Part shown: in pieces, positions 55,862 to 64,000 of the stretch
Layout: each line of letters starts with the position of its first letter
How positions within the stretch are numbered: the first letter of the stretch is position 1
Source: Mycobacterium sp. DL
Lineage (GTDB): Bacteria; Actinomycetota; Actinomycetes; Mycobacteriales; Mycobacteriaceae
Direction: 5' to 3'
Assembly: GCF_039729195.1 (NCBI RefSeq)
Contig: NZ_CP155796.1
Coordinates: 3,906,001-3,970,000, forward strand
Length of the DNA: 64,000 nucleotides
Made by a program: the position numbers and the translations under genes
The notes under the pieces: generated by a model
Seen by the model: only the letters and a program-made list of their open reading frames with translations
Told to the model about the DNA's origin: nothing
Database searches by the model: none

Positions 55862-56854
55862 GTGGATGTCGACGCGTTCGTGGTGGCGAATCGCCCGACG
55901 TGGGATCGACTCGACCGGTTGGTGAAGAAACGCCGGCAGTTGACCGGCGCCGAGGTCGACGAGCTCGTGGACCTCTACCAGCGGGTCTCCACCCACCTGT
56001 CGATGGTGCGTTCGTCGTCCTCGGATGCCGTTCTCGTGGGCAAGCTGTCCGGGTTGGTGGCCCGGGCGCGCTCGGTCGTGACCGGGGCCCATGCGCCGCT
56101 GTGGCGCGAGTTCGTCCGCTTCTGGACGGTGTCCTTCCCGGTGGTCGCATACCGTTCCTGGCGGTGGTGGTTGGGCTCGGCGATCGGGTTCTTCTTCGTC
56201 GCCACGTTGATCGCCGTCTGGATCGCCGGTAACCCCGAGGTGCAGGCCGCGTTCGGCACGCCCGCCGAGATCGACCAACTGGTCAACAACGATTTCGCCG
56301 CGTACTACAGCGAGAATCCGGCGGGATCGTTCGCCCTGCAGGTCTGGGTGAACAACGCCTGGGTCGCGGCGCAGTGCATCGGTTTCGCGATCCTGCTCGG
56401 CATCCCCATCCCGTATGTGCTGTTCCAGAACGCGGCCAATCTCGGTGCGAACGCCGGGTTGATGTTCGACGCAGGCAAGGGTGACATCTTCCTCGGCCTG
56501 ATCACCCCGCACGGGCTGCTGGAGTTGACGGCGGTGTTCCTGGCCGCCGGTGCCGGGATGCGACTCGGCTGGTCGGTGGTGTCGCCGGGCAACCGGCCAC
56601 GAGGTCAGGTGCTCGCCGAGCAGGGCCGCGCGGTGATCGCGGTGGCGCTCGGCCTGGTCGTCGTGCTCCTGATATCCGGGGTGATCGAGGCGTTTGTCAC
56701 ACCGTCGCCGCTGCCGACATTCGCGCGCATCCTGATCGGAGTCGCTGCGGAGGCCGCCTTCATCGGGTACGTGATCCACTTCGGCCGGAAGGCGTCGATG
56801 GCCGGTGAGACCGGTGACATCGAGGACGCTCCGGACCTGGTGCCGACCCGCTGA
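55862..56854 (+). CDS. SpoIIM-like (DUF95) integral membrane protein
   Basis: A 330-residue protein: a cytosolic helical N-terminus (DRLVKKRRQLTGAEVDELVDLY), then several transmembrane helices of the stage II sporulation protein M family (FWTVSFPVVAYRSWRWWLGSAIGFFF and GLITPHGLLELTAVFLAAGAG). GTG 55862 is my start because of the short gap to the RDD gene. It is probably leaderless. Its role in mycobacteria is not known. Confidence 0.88.
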   Translation: MDVDAFVVANRPTWDRLDRLVKKRRQLTGAEVDELVDLYQRVSTHLSMVRSSSSDAVLVGKLSGLVARARSVVTGAHAPLWREFVRFWTVSFPVVAYRSWRWWLGSAIGFFFVATLIAVWIAGNPEVQAAFGTPAEIDQLVNNDFAAYYSENPAGSFALQVWVNNAWVAAQCIGFAILLGIPIPYVLFQNAANLGANAGLMFDAGKGDIFLGLITPHGLLELTAVFLAAGAGMRLGWSVVSPGNRPRGQVLAEQGRAVIAVALGLVVVLLISGVIEAFVTPSPLPTFARILIGVAAEAAFIGYVIHFGRKASMAGETGDIEDAPDLVPTR

Positions 56855-56862
56855 GCGTCGCC

Positions 56863-58185
56863 CTACAGCCGTCCGGTGGCCTTCATCGCCAGGTAGTGGT
56901 CGGCGAGTTCCGGTGCGAGTTGCTCCGGCGGGGCGTCGACCACGTCGACCCCGCAGCGCCGCAACCGGGACGCGACGTCGCGTCGTTCGTTGCGGGCGCG
57001 CTCGGCCGCCGCGGCGTCGTACACCGCGACGGCATCGGTGCGGCCCGCGGCGAGTGCGTCCACCCGCGGATCGGCGACCGCTGCCAAGAGCACATGGTGT
57101 TTGGCGGTCAGTTGGGGCAGCACGGTGAGCAGCCCCTCGTCGATGGCCGAGGCGTTGAGGTCGGTCAGCAGTACGACGAGGGCGCGCCGTCGCGTCCGCC
57201 GCTGGATCGCGGCGACCATCGCCCGCGAATCGGACTCGACCAGCGCAGGTTCCAACGGCGCCATCGCCTCGACCAGATGGGCCAGTAGTTCGGTACGCGA
57301 GGTGTTGAACACCCCGGCCCGGGTGACGCGGTCGTGTGCCAGGAAGTCGACGTGGTCTCCGGCGCGGGTGGCCAGCGCCGCCAGCAGCAGCGCCGCGTCC
57401 ATCGACCAGTCCAGGCGCGGCCAGCCTCCGGGGTCTGCCGCCGTCGGATCCACACCGACCCGCCCGGCCGACGTCCGACCGGTGTCGAGCACGATCACCA
57501 CCCGTCGATCGCGTTCGGGCCGCCAGGTGCGCACCACCACGTCGGCGCGTCGCGCTGTGGCACGCCAGTCGATCGAGCGGACGTCGTCGCCGACGACATA
57601 CTCACGGAGCGAATCGAACTCGGTGCCCTGCCCTCTGATCAGCGCAGGCGTCATCCCGTCGAGCTCACGGAGCCTGGCCAGCCGTGACGGCAGGTGCTTG
57701 CGCGACAGGAACGGCGGCAGGATGCGGATCGTCCACGGGACCCGGTGCGACCCCTGCCTTCCGGCAAGGCCGAGCGGCCCCACCGATCTGGCGGTCACCA
57801 GCGCCGACACCTGGTCGCCGCGTCGTACCGGCCGCAACTGTGTTTCGAGCGTGATCTGTTGGCCTGCAGCGATATCAACAGGATGGGTGCGCGGTTCGGC
57901 GCGGGCGCTGGGTGCCCACGCATCCCGGACCACCCCCCGGAAGCGCGACCTACCGCCGTTGGCCACCGTCAACACCGCGGTCACCGGTTGGCCCAGGCGC
58001 GCCGAGGTCTGACCGCTGCGTGTCGGCTCGAGGGCCCGCGGGCTCCCCGCCAGGACCAGATCCGCCGCGACGGCTACAGCGAGCAGTGCCGCGAGCACCG
58101 CGAAAGCCAGTGCGGGCCGGGCGGAGAACGCGATGGGCAGCGCGCACAGCAGTGCGATCAGTCCGGTGCGTCCGGTGAGTATCAC
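56863..58185 (-). CDS. DUF58 (von Willebrand A-like) membrane protein
   Basis: A 440-residue protein with two N-terminal transmembrane helices, an Ig-like segment, and the DUF58 signature GTEFDSLREYVVGDDVRSIDWRATARR before a VWA-like fold with VIVLDTGRTSAGR. It works with the MoxR ATPase 10 bases upstream as a probable chaperone pair. It is equivalent to Rv3693. Confidence 0.9.
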   Translation of the reverse strand: MILTGRTGLIALLCALPIAFSARPALAFAVLAALLAVAVAADLVLAGSPRALEPTRSGQTSARLGQPVTAVLTVANGGRSRFRGVVRDAWAPSARAEPRTHPVDIAAGQQITLETQLRPVRRGDQVSALVTARSVGPLGLAGRQGSHRVPWTIRILPPFLSRKHLPSRLARLRELDGMTPALIRGQGTEFDSLREYVVGDDVRSIDWRATARRADVVVRTWRPERDRRVVIVLDTGRTSAGRVGVDPTAADPGGWPRLDWSMDAALLLAALATRAGDHVDFLAHDRVTRAGVFNTSRTELLAHLVEAMAPLEPALVESDSRAMVAAIQRRTRRRALVVLLTDLNASAIDEGLLTVLPQLTAKHHVLLAAVADPRVDALAAGRTDAVAVYDAAAAERARNERRDVASRLRRCGVDVVDAPPEQLAPELADHYLAMKATGRL

Positions 58186-58195
58186 TGTGCGGCAC

Positions 58196-59154
<959 letters not shown>

Positions 59155-59158
<4 letters not shown>

Positions 59159-60306
59159 GACTGTGCGACCAGCCTTTCCAAGTTGTCGAGTTCGCGGGCG
59201 AGGTTGACCAGGTCGGCGTCGGTGGCCGGCGCCGGCCCGTAGAGCGTATGGGTGATGGGCTGGGGGTCCAGGCCGCTGCGTGCGGCGACGGCAGCGGCAA
59301 CGGTGGACGGCTGGGCCCCCGGTCCCAACCCGAGGCGGGGCAGCAGACGCTGCAGGCTCGATGTGCGCAGCGCGTCGGAGGCGCGGTCCCTGGCCCGTCG
59401 CGACCGGTACAACCGTCCGCGGCCCTCCACCGTCTCCGAGGCACGCACCACCACCGGCAGCCTCTCGGCCACCAGCGGTCCGACCCGGCGCGCCTTCCAC
59501 AGCGCGAGCAACGCCACCGCCAGCACCAGCTGCCACACCACCCAGGTCACCTGCGGGGGGATCAGGTCGGAAACCGTGGCGCTACCGCCGGAGTCCTGAC
59601 CCTCGTCGCGCTGCGGGGCGTACCAGACCACCCGGGATCGGGTGCCCGCGAGGTTCATCGCCAGCGCGGCGTTGCCCTCCTCGAGCAGGCCCTCGTTCGT
59701 CATGAAGTAGGAGCTGCCGACGATGGTGACCGTGCGGCCGTCTGCGGTGTAGCGCGCCAGCACGCCGTCGTAGCAGCGGGTCACAGGTGTCGTCCCGGAC
59801 GCCTGGTAGGCGTCGGCCACACCGAACTGCACCGTTCCGGCCCGATTCGCCTCGCGCAGATCACAATTCGGTGCCAGCCCGCCATAGCTCGTTGATTCCG
59901 CGCGGCGGATCCCGGGTGCGAGTTGCTCGCGGGTGCTGCCCACCGGTTCGACCAGCAGACGATCGCCCGGCACCTCCGCCAGCCGGCTCAGCAGTGAGTC
60001 ACCGAACAGGTTGAACGTCTGCGCCGCCACGAGAAGGCTGTCGGATCGGGCCTCGCGTTCGACGTCGGCGATGGTCTCTGCCTCGACGACCGTCACGCCG
60101 TTGTCACGCAACAGCGTCACCAGGGCGCGCGCCCCTTCCGCGGACGTCGACGTCGCCTCCATCCTGCCGCCGGGTCGAGGGGCGGTGAGGTAGGTTCCTG
60201 CCGCGGCGACGACGACGATGACGGCGAGGGCGAGCAGCACCCATCGCAGTCCGCGCCAACGCTGGCTCAGGGTGGGGCCGACCACTGTCGACGAGTGCTG
60301 TGTCAT
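59155..60306 (-). CDS. DUF4350 domain membrane protein
   Basis: A 383-residue protein. An N-terminal helix (LRWVLLALAVIVVVAAAGTYL) is followed by an extracytoplasmic DUF4350 domain with a GATase-like fold (VTLLRDNGVTVVEAETI), a second helix around VTWVVWQLVLAVALLALW, and a cytosolic tail. Its ATG overlaps the stop of the DUF4129 gene (ATGA). Equivalent to Rv3691. Confidence 0.88.
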
Positions 60307-60956
60307 CGCACCTCGGCCCAAGCCGGAGGCGCCTCGGTCTGCGGGGATGCGCCCTGCCGTCGCGCGATGTGGCTGCCCAGCTTGTCGTCCAGCGCCGCGA
60401 TCATCCGGTACTGCGACTCCAGGCCGGGCCGTTCCCCGTAGGTCACGTCGTTGAAAGCCTCTGCGGCCGAGGTGAGTTCGCCGGCCAGATCCGGCAGCGC
60501 GCGGCCCGCGGTACGCGCCAGCTCGGTCGCTGTCCGCCCCGGAACGGAATCGAGCACACCGTTCTCCTCGAGCTGGCGCGCGACTGCCCGCAGCCGGTGG
60601 CGCACGGCGGGCGCCCAATCTCCGGCCGCCGCATACCCTTCGGCGGTGGCGCGGTGCTCGGCAGCACTGAGTTCCTGGCCGCCGAACAGCGCGGCCGTAG
60701 CACCGCGGTTGGTGCGCATGGCCCGTCGGGCGATGCGGACGGCCACCACCACGGCGACGGCCAACAGGATCAGCAGCACCGTGACGGTGAACCAGCCACC
60801 CGGAACGTCCGCGCCGCCGGCCACCAGTCGGTAGATCAGTTCGTCGATCCAGTTGACGATCTGCTCGGTCAGCGACGGCCGCGGATAGACGGGATCTGCG
60901 AGTTCCCGCTGGGCGGCGCCGTGGGCAGCATCGCGGTCGATGTCGATCGTGGGCAT
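60303..60956 (-). CDS. DUF4129 domain membrane protein
   Basis: A 217-residue protein with one transmembrane helix (TVTVLLILLAVAVVVAVRIA) and a cytosolic C-terminus with HRLRAVARQLEENGVLD and GRTATELARTAGRALPDL, typical of DUF4129. It lies between the PGY-repeat membrane protein and DUF4350 in one operon with MoxR and DUF58. Confidence 0.88.
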   Translation of the reverse strand: MPTIDIDRDAAHGAAQRELADPVYPRPSLTEQIVNWIDELIYRLVAGGADVPGGWFTVTVLLILLAVAVVVAVRIARRAMRTNRGATAALFGGQELSAAEHRATAEGYAAAGDWAPAVRHRLRAVARQLEENGVLDSVPGRTATELARTAGRALPDLAGELTSAAEAFNDVTYGERPGLESQYRMIAALDDKLGSHIARRQGASPQTEAPPAWAEVR

Positions 60957-60957
60957 G

Positions 60958-62211
60958 TCAGCTCTGGCGGGTCAGCCAGAGGTCGTCGGTGGATTCTGGT
61001 GACGATGTCGCAGGTCCGCTCGCCGCGCCCGTCTGCAGGACCAGATCGAAGGCCTCCGACCGGATGCGACGGTCGGTGTACTGCAGCACGATGACGCCTG
61101 CGCTGAACGGTCCGGTGATGATCTGGCCGATGGCGCCACCCACCGACAACAACACCATGGACAGCAGCATTGCCGCGGTCGACACCGACGTGGCGAACAC
61201 GAGCTGGCCGCCGAAGCTGAACGGGATCGCCACCGCCCCCGCAATCAGATTCGCCACCAGCGTCGCGAGCAGCCGGATGCCGAACACCCGCCAGAAGTCA
61301 CCTTTGATCAGGACAAAGGACCGTTTGATCGACGAGATGATGTCGCGGCGCTCCAACACGATGGCCACCGGTGCGAACGTCAGCATGGTGCCGAGGTACA
61401 CCAGTGCGGCGAGCACCGCGAGCATGAGCGGGGCACCGACGAGAAATGCGACCAGGCCGTCGTCGGTGGCGACCGCGATCCCGAAGATGATGAACAACGC
61501 GACGACGATCAGCAGCACGGCGCCGATTGTCTGCAGCAGCGTGAACCCGATCAACGCCCACAGTCGCGGGCGGAACCGACGCCAGGCGTCCCCGATCGTG
61601 ATCGTGGCGCCGAACACCGCGCGCCCGACGATCACGGTCAGCAGACCGCTGAGCAGGATCGCCGACAGAAACGTGGAGACGCTCGCGGTCAGGCTCGATG
61701 CCACCCAGCCGACCATCATCTCGGCGGTGGGCTCGTCGCTGCCCATCGCGTCGGCGAACTGGCCGGTGAACGCGAACGGCACCAGCGACAGCACCAGCGT
61801 CAGAATCTGCGCCGCGACCACGACGATCGTCGTGAGGCCAAGGGTGGCTTTGGGATTGGCCCGGATGTAGGCGACCGCGCCGTTGAACATGTCGGACAGG
61901 CTGAGCGGTCGGAGCGGAACAATGCCCGGCTTCAACGCCGGCGGCGGTCCGTATCCCGGCGGTGGGTAGCCGGGGGACCCGTAGCCGGGCGCGCCGCCGT
62001 ACGGCGGTGGCCCGTAACCGGGCGGTGGCCCGTAGCCCGGCGGTGGCCCGTAGCCCGGCGGTGGCCCGTAGCCCGGCGGTGGCCCGTAACCGGGCGGTGG
62101 CCCGTAGCCTGCCGGCGGGTAGCCCGGGTATCCGGGTGGGGGATAGCCGGTGGGCGGGCCACTGGGGGGAGGAGTCCCCGCCGGACCGAACCCGCCGACG
62201 TTTGAGGTCAT
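60958..62211 (-). CDS. Multi-spanning membrane protein with Pro-Gly-Tyr repeat N-terminus
   Basis: A 417-residue protein. Residues 1-95 are disordered, with six or so GYGPPP units. Then come about six transmembrane helices with LSLSDMFNGAVAYIRANPKATLGLTT and SFVLIKGDFWRVFGIRL, resembling the glycerophosphoryl diester phosphodiesterase membrane-domain family. It is first in the DUF4129-DUF4350-MoxR-DUF58 operon. The role is unknown. The repeat could mediate protein interactions or condensation. Confidence 0.85.
   Translation of the reverse strand: MTSNVGGFGPAGTPPPSGPPTGYPPPGYPGYPPAGYGPPPGYGPPPGYGPPPGYGPPPGYGPPPGYGPPPYGGAPGYGSPGYPPPGYGPPPALKPGIVPLRPLSLSDMFNGAVAYIRANPKATLGLTTIVVVAAQILTLVLSLVPFAFTGQFADAMGSDEPTAEMMVGWVASSLTASVSTFLSAILLSGLLTVIVGRAVFGATITIGDAWRRFRPRLWALIGFTLLQTIGAVLLIVVALFIIFGIAVATDDGLVAFLVGAPLMLAVLAALVYLGTMLTFAPVAIVLERRDIISSIKRSFVLIKGDFWRVFGIRLLATLVANLIAGAVAIPFSFGGQLVFATSVSTAAMLLSMVLLSVGGAIGQIITGPFSAGVIVLQYTDRRIRSEAFDLVLQTGAASGPATSSPESTDDLWLTRQS
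62003..62110. repeat. 18-bp tandem repeat encoding GYGPPP
   Basis: About six 18-base units (such as CCCGTAGCCCGGCGGTGG) lie in the N-terminal coding part of the membrane protein. They are nearly identical, so copy number may vary. Confidence 0.85.
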
Positions 62212-62415
62212 GATCACCATCCTGTCGATCACCGCCGGAATTGACAACGTCAGTCACTCCAGACGCACGCCTGACGTTCCGGCACCCCCGGAGATCATCG
62301 AGATCACCGCATCAACCGGCGGCCCGCGAGTGGGACATGTGCGTCATATCGGGGTTCGGCGACGCCGTGGTCGGCGTCATCGTTTCGGACTGGGAAGCTC
62401 GGGTATCCGACGCGC

Positions 62416-63402
62416 ATGACGCGTTTCGGCTACACCCTCATGACCGAACAGAGTGGACCCAAAGAGCTTGTCCGCTATGCGATTTCGGCAGAAGAAGTCG
62501 GTTTCGACTTCGAAGTGTCCAGCGACCACTACTTCCCCTGGCTGTCGTCGCAGGGTCACGCGCCCTACGCATGGTCGGTTCTCGGAGCGGTCGCACACGC
62601 CACCGAACGGGTGGAGCTGATGACCTACGTCACCTGCCCGACCATTCGATACCACCCCGCCGTGGTCGCTCAGAAGGCGGCGACCCTGCAGATCCTGGCC
62701 GACGGCCGGTTCACGCTGGGCCTGGGCAGTGGGGAGAACCTCAACGAGCACGTCGTCGGCGCAGGCTGGCCGACCGTGGCGCGGCGTCAGGACATGCTGC
62801 GGGAGGCCATTCAGATCATCCGCGAGCTGTGGACCGGGGAGTTGGTCGACTGGAAAGGTGAGTACTTCCAGGTCGATTCTGCGCGGATCTGGGACGTCCC
62901 CGATGTACCGATCGCCATTGCAGCGGCGGTCTCGGGCGACCGCTCCGTCGAGGAGTTCGCGCCGCTGGCCGACCACCTGATCGCCGTGCAGCCGAACAAG
63001 GAGCTTGTCGATTCCTGGCATGACACCCGGCGTGGGACCGGGCTTCCGGGCGACGTCCGGGTGATCGGTCAGATCCCGATCTGCTGGGATCCCGACCGCG
63101 ACGCCGCCGTGGCCCGCGCGCACGACCAGTTCCGATGGTTCGCCGGTGGTTGGGCGGTGAACGCGGATCTGCCGACCACGGCGGGTTTCGACGGCGCCAC
63201 GCAGTTCGTCCGACCCGAGGATGTCGCCGAGTCCATCCCCTGCGGTCCCGACCTGGACGCGATCGTGGAATCGGTGCGTGAATACTGGGAGGCGGGCTTC
63301 ACCGACATCGCACTCGTGCAGGTCGGCGGCGACAGCCAGGATGCGTTCCTCGAACAGGCGGCCGGCCCACTCCTGGACAAGCTCCGAAGCGCTTCGCAGT
63401 GA
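62416..63402 (+). CDS. F420-dependent LLM-class oxidoreductase (TIGR03557 family)
   Basis: A 328-residue luciferase-like protein. MTRFGYTLMTEQSGPKELVRYA, FEVSSDHYFPWLSSQGHAPYAW, and ILADGRFTLGLGSGENLNEHVVG are typical of the family that resembles F420-dependent glucose-6-phosphate dehydrogenase. The substrate is not known. It is cytoplasmic and typical of mycobacteria. Confidence 0.9.
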   Translation: MTRFGYTLMTEQSGPKELVRYAISAEEVGFDFEVSSDHYFPWLSSQGHAPYAWSVLGAVAHATERVELMTYVTCPTIRYHPAVVAQKAATLQILADGRFTLGLGSGENLNEHVVGAGWPTVARRQDMLREAIQIIRELWTGELVDWKGEYFQVDSARIWDVPDVPIAIAAAVSGDRSVEEFAPLADHLIAVQPNKELVDSWHDTRRGTGLPGDVRVIGQIPICWDPDRDAAVARAHDQFRWFAGGWAVNADLPTTAGFDGATQFVRPEDVAESIPCGPDLDAIVESVREYWEAGFTDIALVQVGGDSQDAFLEQAAGPLLDKLRSASQ

Positions 63403-63412
63403 GGGGAATTCG

Positions 63413-63553
63413 ATGACCCGAGGCAAAGGTATCTACGACGACGAAGAGGGTTCGGCATCTTCGAAGAACACCAAGGCCGACGAGGCTGAGGGCGCCGACC
63501 GGCGGAAGGACACCCCCGACGTCGACGGGGACGCAGGCGAGCCGACAGCCTGA
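63413..63553 (+). CDS. Small acidic hydrophilic protein
   Basis: A 46-residue ORF with GAGGGGAATTCG before the ATG. It starts MTRGKGIYDDEEGSASS and continues highly charged and probably disordered. It lies between the LLM enzyme and the SMR genes on the same strand. The function is unknown. Confidence 0.6.
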   Translation: MTRGKGIYDDEEGSASSKNTKADEAEGADRRKDTPDVDGDAGEPTA

Positions 63554-63580
63554 GGCGGGCGAGACACGCAGAGGTATGCC

Positions 63581-63919
63581 ATGACGTGGCTTCTTTTGGC
63601 CTGCGCGATCCTGTGTGAAGTGGCGGCGACACTGTCGCTGAAGGGGTCCGCCACGATTCCGGCGCTGTACGTCGTGGTGGTGGTGGGCTATTTCGCATCG
63701 TTCGTCTTCCTTGCCGCTGTGCTCAAGCGGGGCATGGGAATCGGTGTCGCCTACGGCATCTGGGCAGCGACGGGAGTGGCACTCGTGGCGTCGCTGTCGG
63801 CGATGTTCTTCGGCGAGGCGTTCACCGTCGCGATGGGCGTCGGCCTGGTCTGCATCATCGCCGGGGTGCTGCTGGTCGAGACCGGCTCGCATCCCGCGAC
63901 GCCGTCTGAGGGTGGCTGA
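63581..63919 (+). CDS. Small multidrug resistance (SMR/EmrE family) protein
   Basis: A 112-residue four-helix membrane protein. The conserved Glu lies in helix 1 (LLLACAILCEVAATLSLKGS). GIGVAYGIWAATGVAL is the family signature. It extrudes cationic compounds with proton antiport. A second SMR frame follows, so it may form an antiparallel heterodimer. Confidence 0.92.
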   Translation: MTWLLLACAILCEVAATLSLKGSATIPALYVVVVVGYFASFVFLAAVLKRGMGIGVAYGIWAATGVALVASLSAMFFGEAFTVAMGVGLVCIIAGVLLVETGSHPATPSEGG

Positions 63920-63924
63920 GGCGA

Positions 63925-64000
63925 GTGCAGTACCTGCTGTTGTGCGGCGCGATCCTGTCGGAGGTCGTCGCCACGCTGACGCTGCGGGTCGCCGCGACCG
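63925..64000 (+). CDS. Second SMR family protein, truncated by the window end
   Basis: GTG 63925 opens a frame reading VQYLLLCGAILSEVVATLTL, the first helix of an SMR protein with the conserved Glu. It starts 5 bases after the first SMR gene and runs out of the window. Paired SMR genes usually make a heterodimeric transporter. Confidence 0.8.
   Translation, partial: MQYLLLCGAILSEVVATLTLRVAAT

Overview
The window is high-GC actinobacterial DNA that reads as a rapidly growing, environmental mycobacterium (Mycolicibacterium-like). The support is a complete ergothioneine operon (egtA-egtE), the MoxR/DUF58/DUF4350/DUF4129 block with SpoIIM-like and RDD genes as in the M. tuberculosis Rv369x region, a PknH-type sensor-domain protein, an F420-dependent LLM-family enzyme and remnants of the alternative ribosomal proteins S14-2/S18-2. 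No tRNA, rRNA, transposase, integrase or CRISPR array was seen.

Layout. (1) 1-2260, core: the end of a membrane-anchored Gly/Pro-rich protein, a catalase, and broken rpsN2/rpsR2 remnants marking the left edge of an accessory block. (2) About 2260-39100, a metal, envelope and respiration island. It holds a CadC-type sensor with an SPC-type P1B ATPase and DUF3703; a second P1B-4 ATPase coupled to an adenylyl cyclase-YHS fusion, plus a paralogous fusion elsewhere; a two-component system with a DUF305 lipoprotein; CopC and a CopD-CtaG fusion; a second CtaG; CcdA, TlpA-like and DsbA-like thiol proteins; CtaD and CtaE without CtaC; three L,D-transpeptidases, two NlpC/P60 proteins, an M23 peptidase and a class A beta-lactamase-like protein; a BlaI/M56 pair; and an ACR3-like transporter. 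(3) 39100-64000, core: sensor-domain protein, egtABCDE, TetR/P450, GCS2-like ligase, methyltransferase, NCS1 transporter, aldo/keto reductase, two PadR regulators, carotenoid oxygenase, the RDD/SpoIIM/DUF58/MoxR/DUF4350/DUF4129 cluster, a PGY-repeat membrane protein, an LLM enzyme and paired SMR proteins.

How the island may work. A 19-bp operator, consensus CTAC-N11-GTAG (8-3-8 layout), recurs in promoter regions from 8.9 to 37.9 kb. It lies before the NlpC/P60 genes, ccdA/ldt, ctaD, M23 (weak copy), blaI (twice), a short ORF, tlpA-ctaG, ctaE, the dsbA-like gene and the third ldt. The natural candidate regulator is the local BlaI with its M56 protease, which has no penicillin-sensing domain. 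I infer one regulon that couples peptidoglycan remodelling (3-3 crosslinking and hydrolases) to remodelling of the aa3 oxidase and extracytoplasmic copper/thiol handling. A separate two-component system appears to act through tandem TGATGAAGA-like boxes on itself and on the DUF305 gene. CadC/ArsR-like dyads sit at the metal-ATPase and cyclase promoters.
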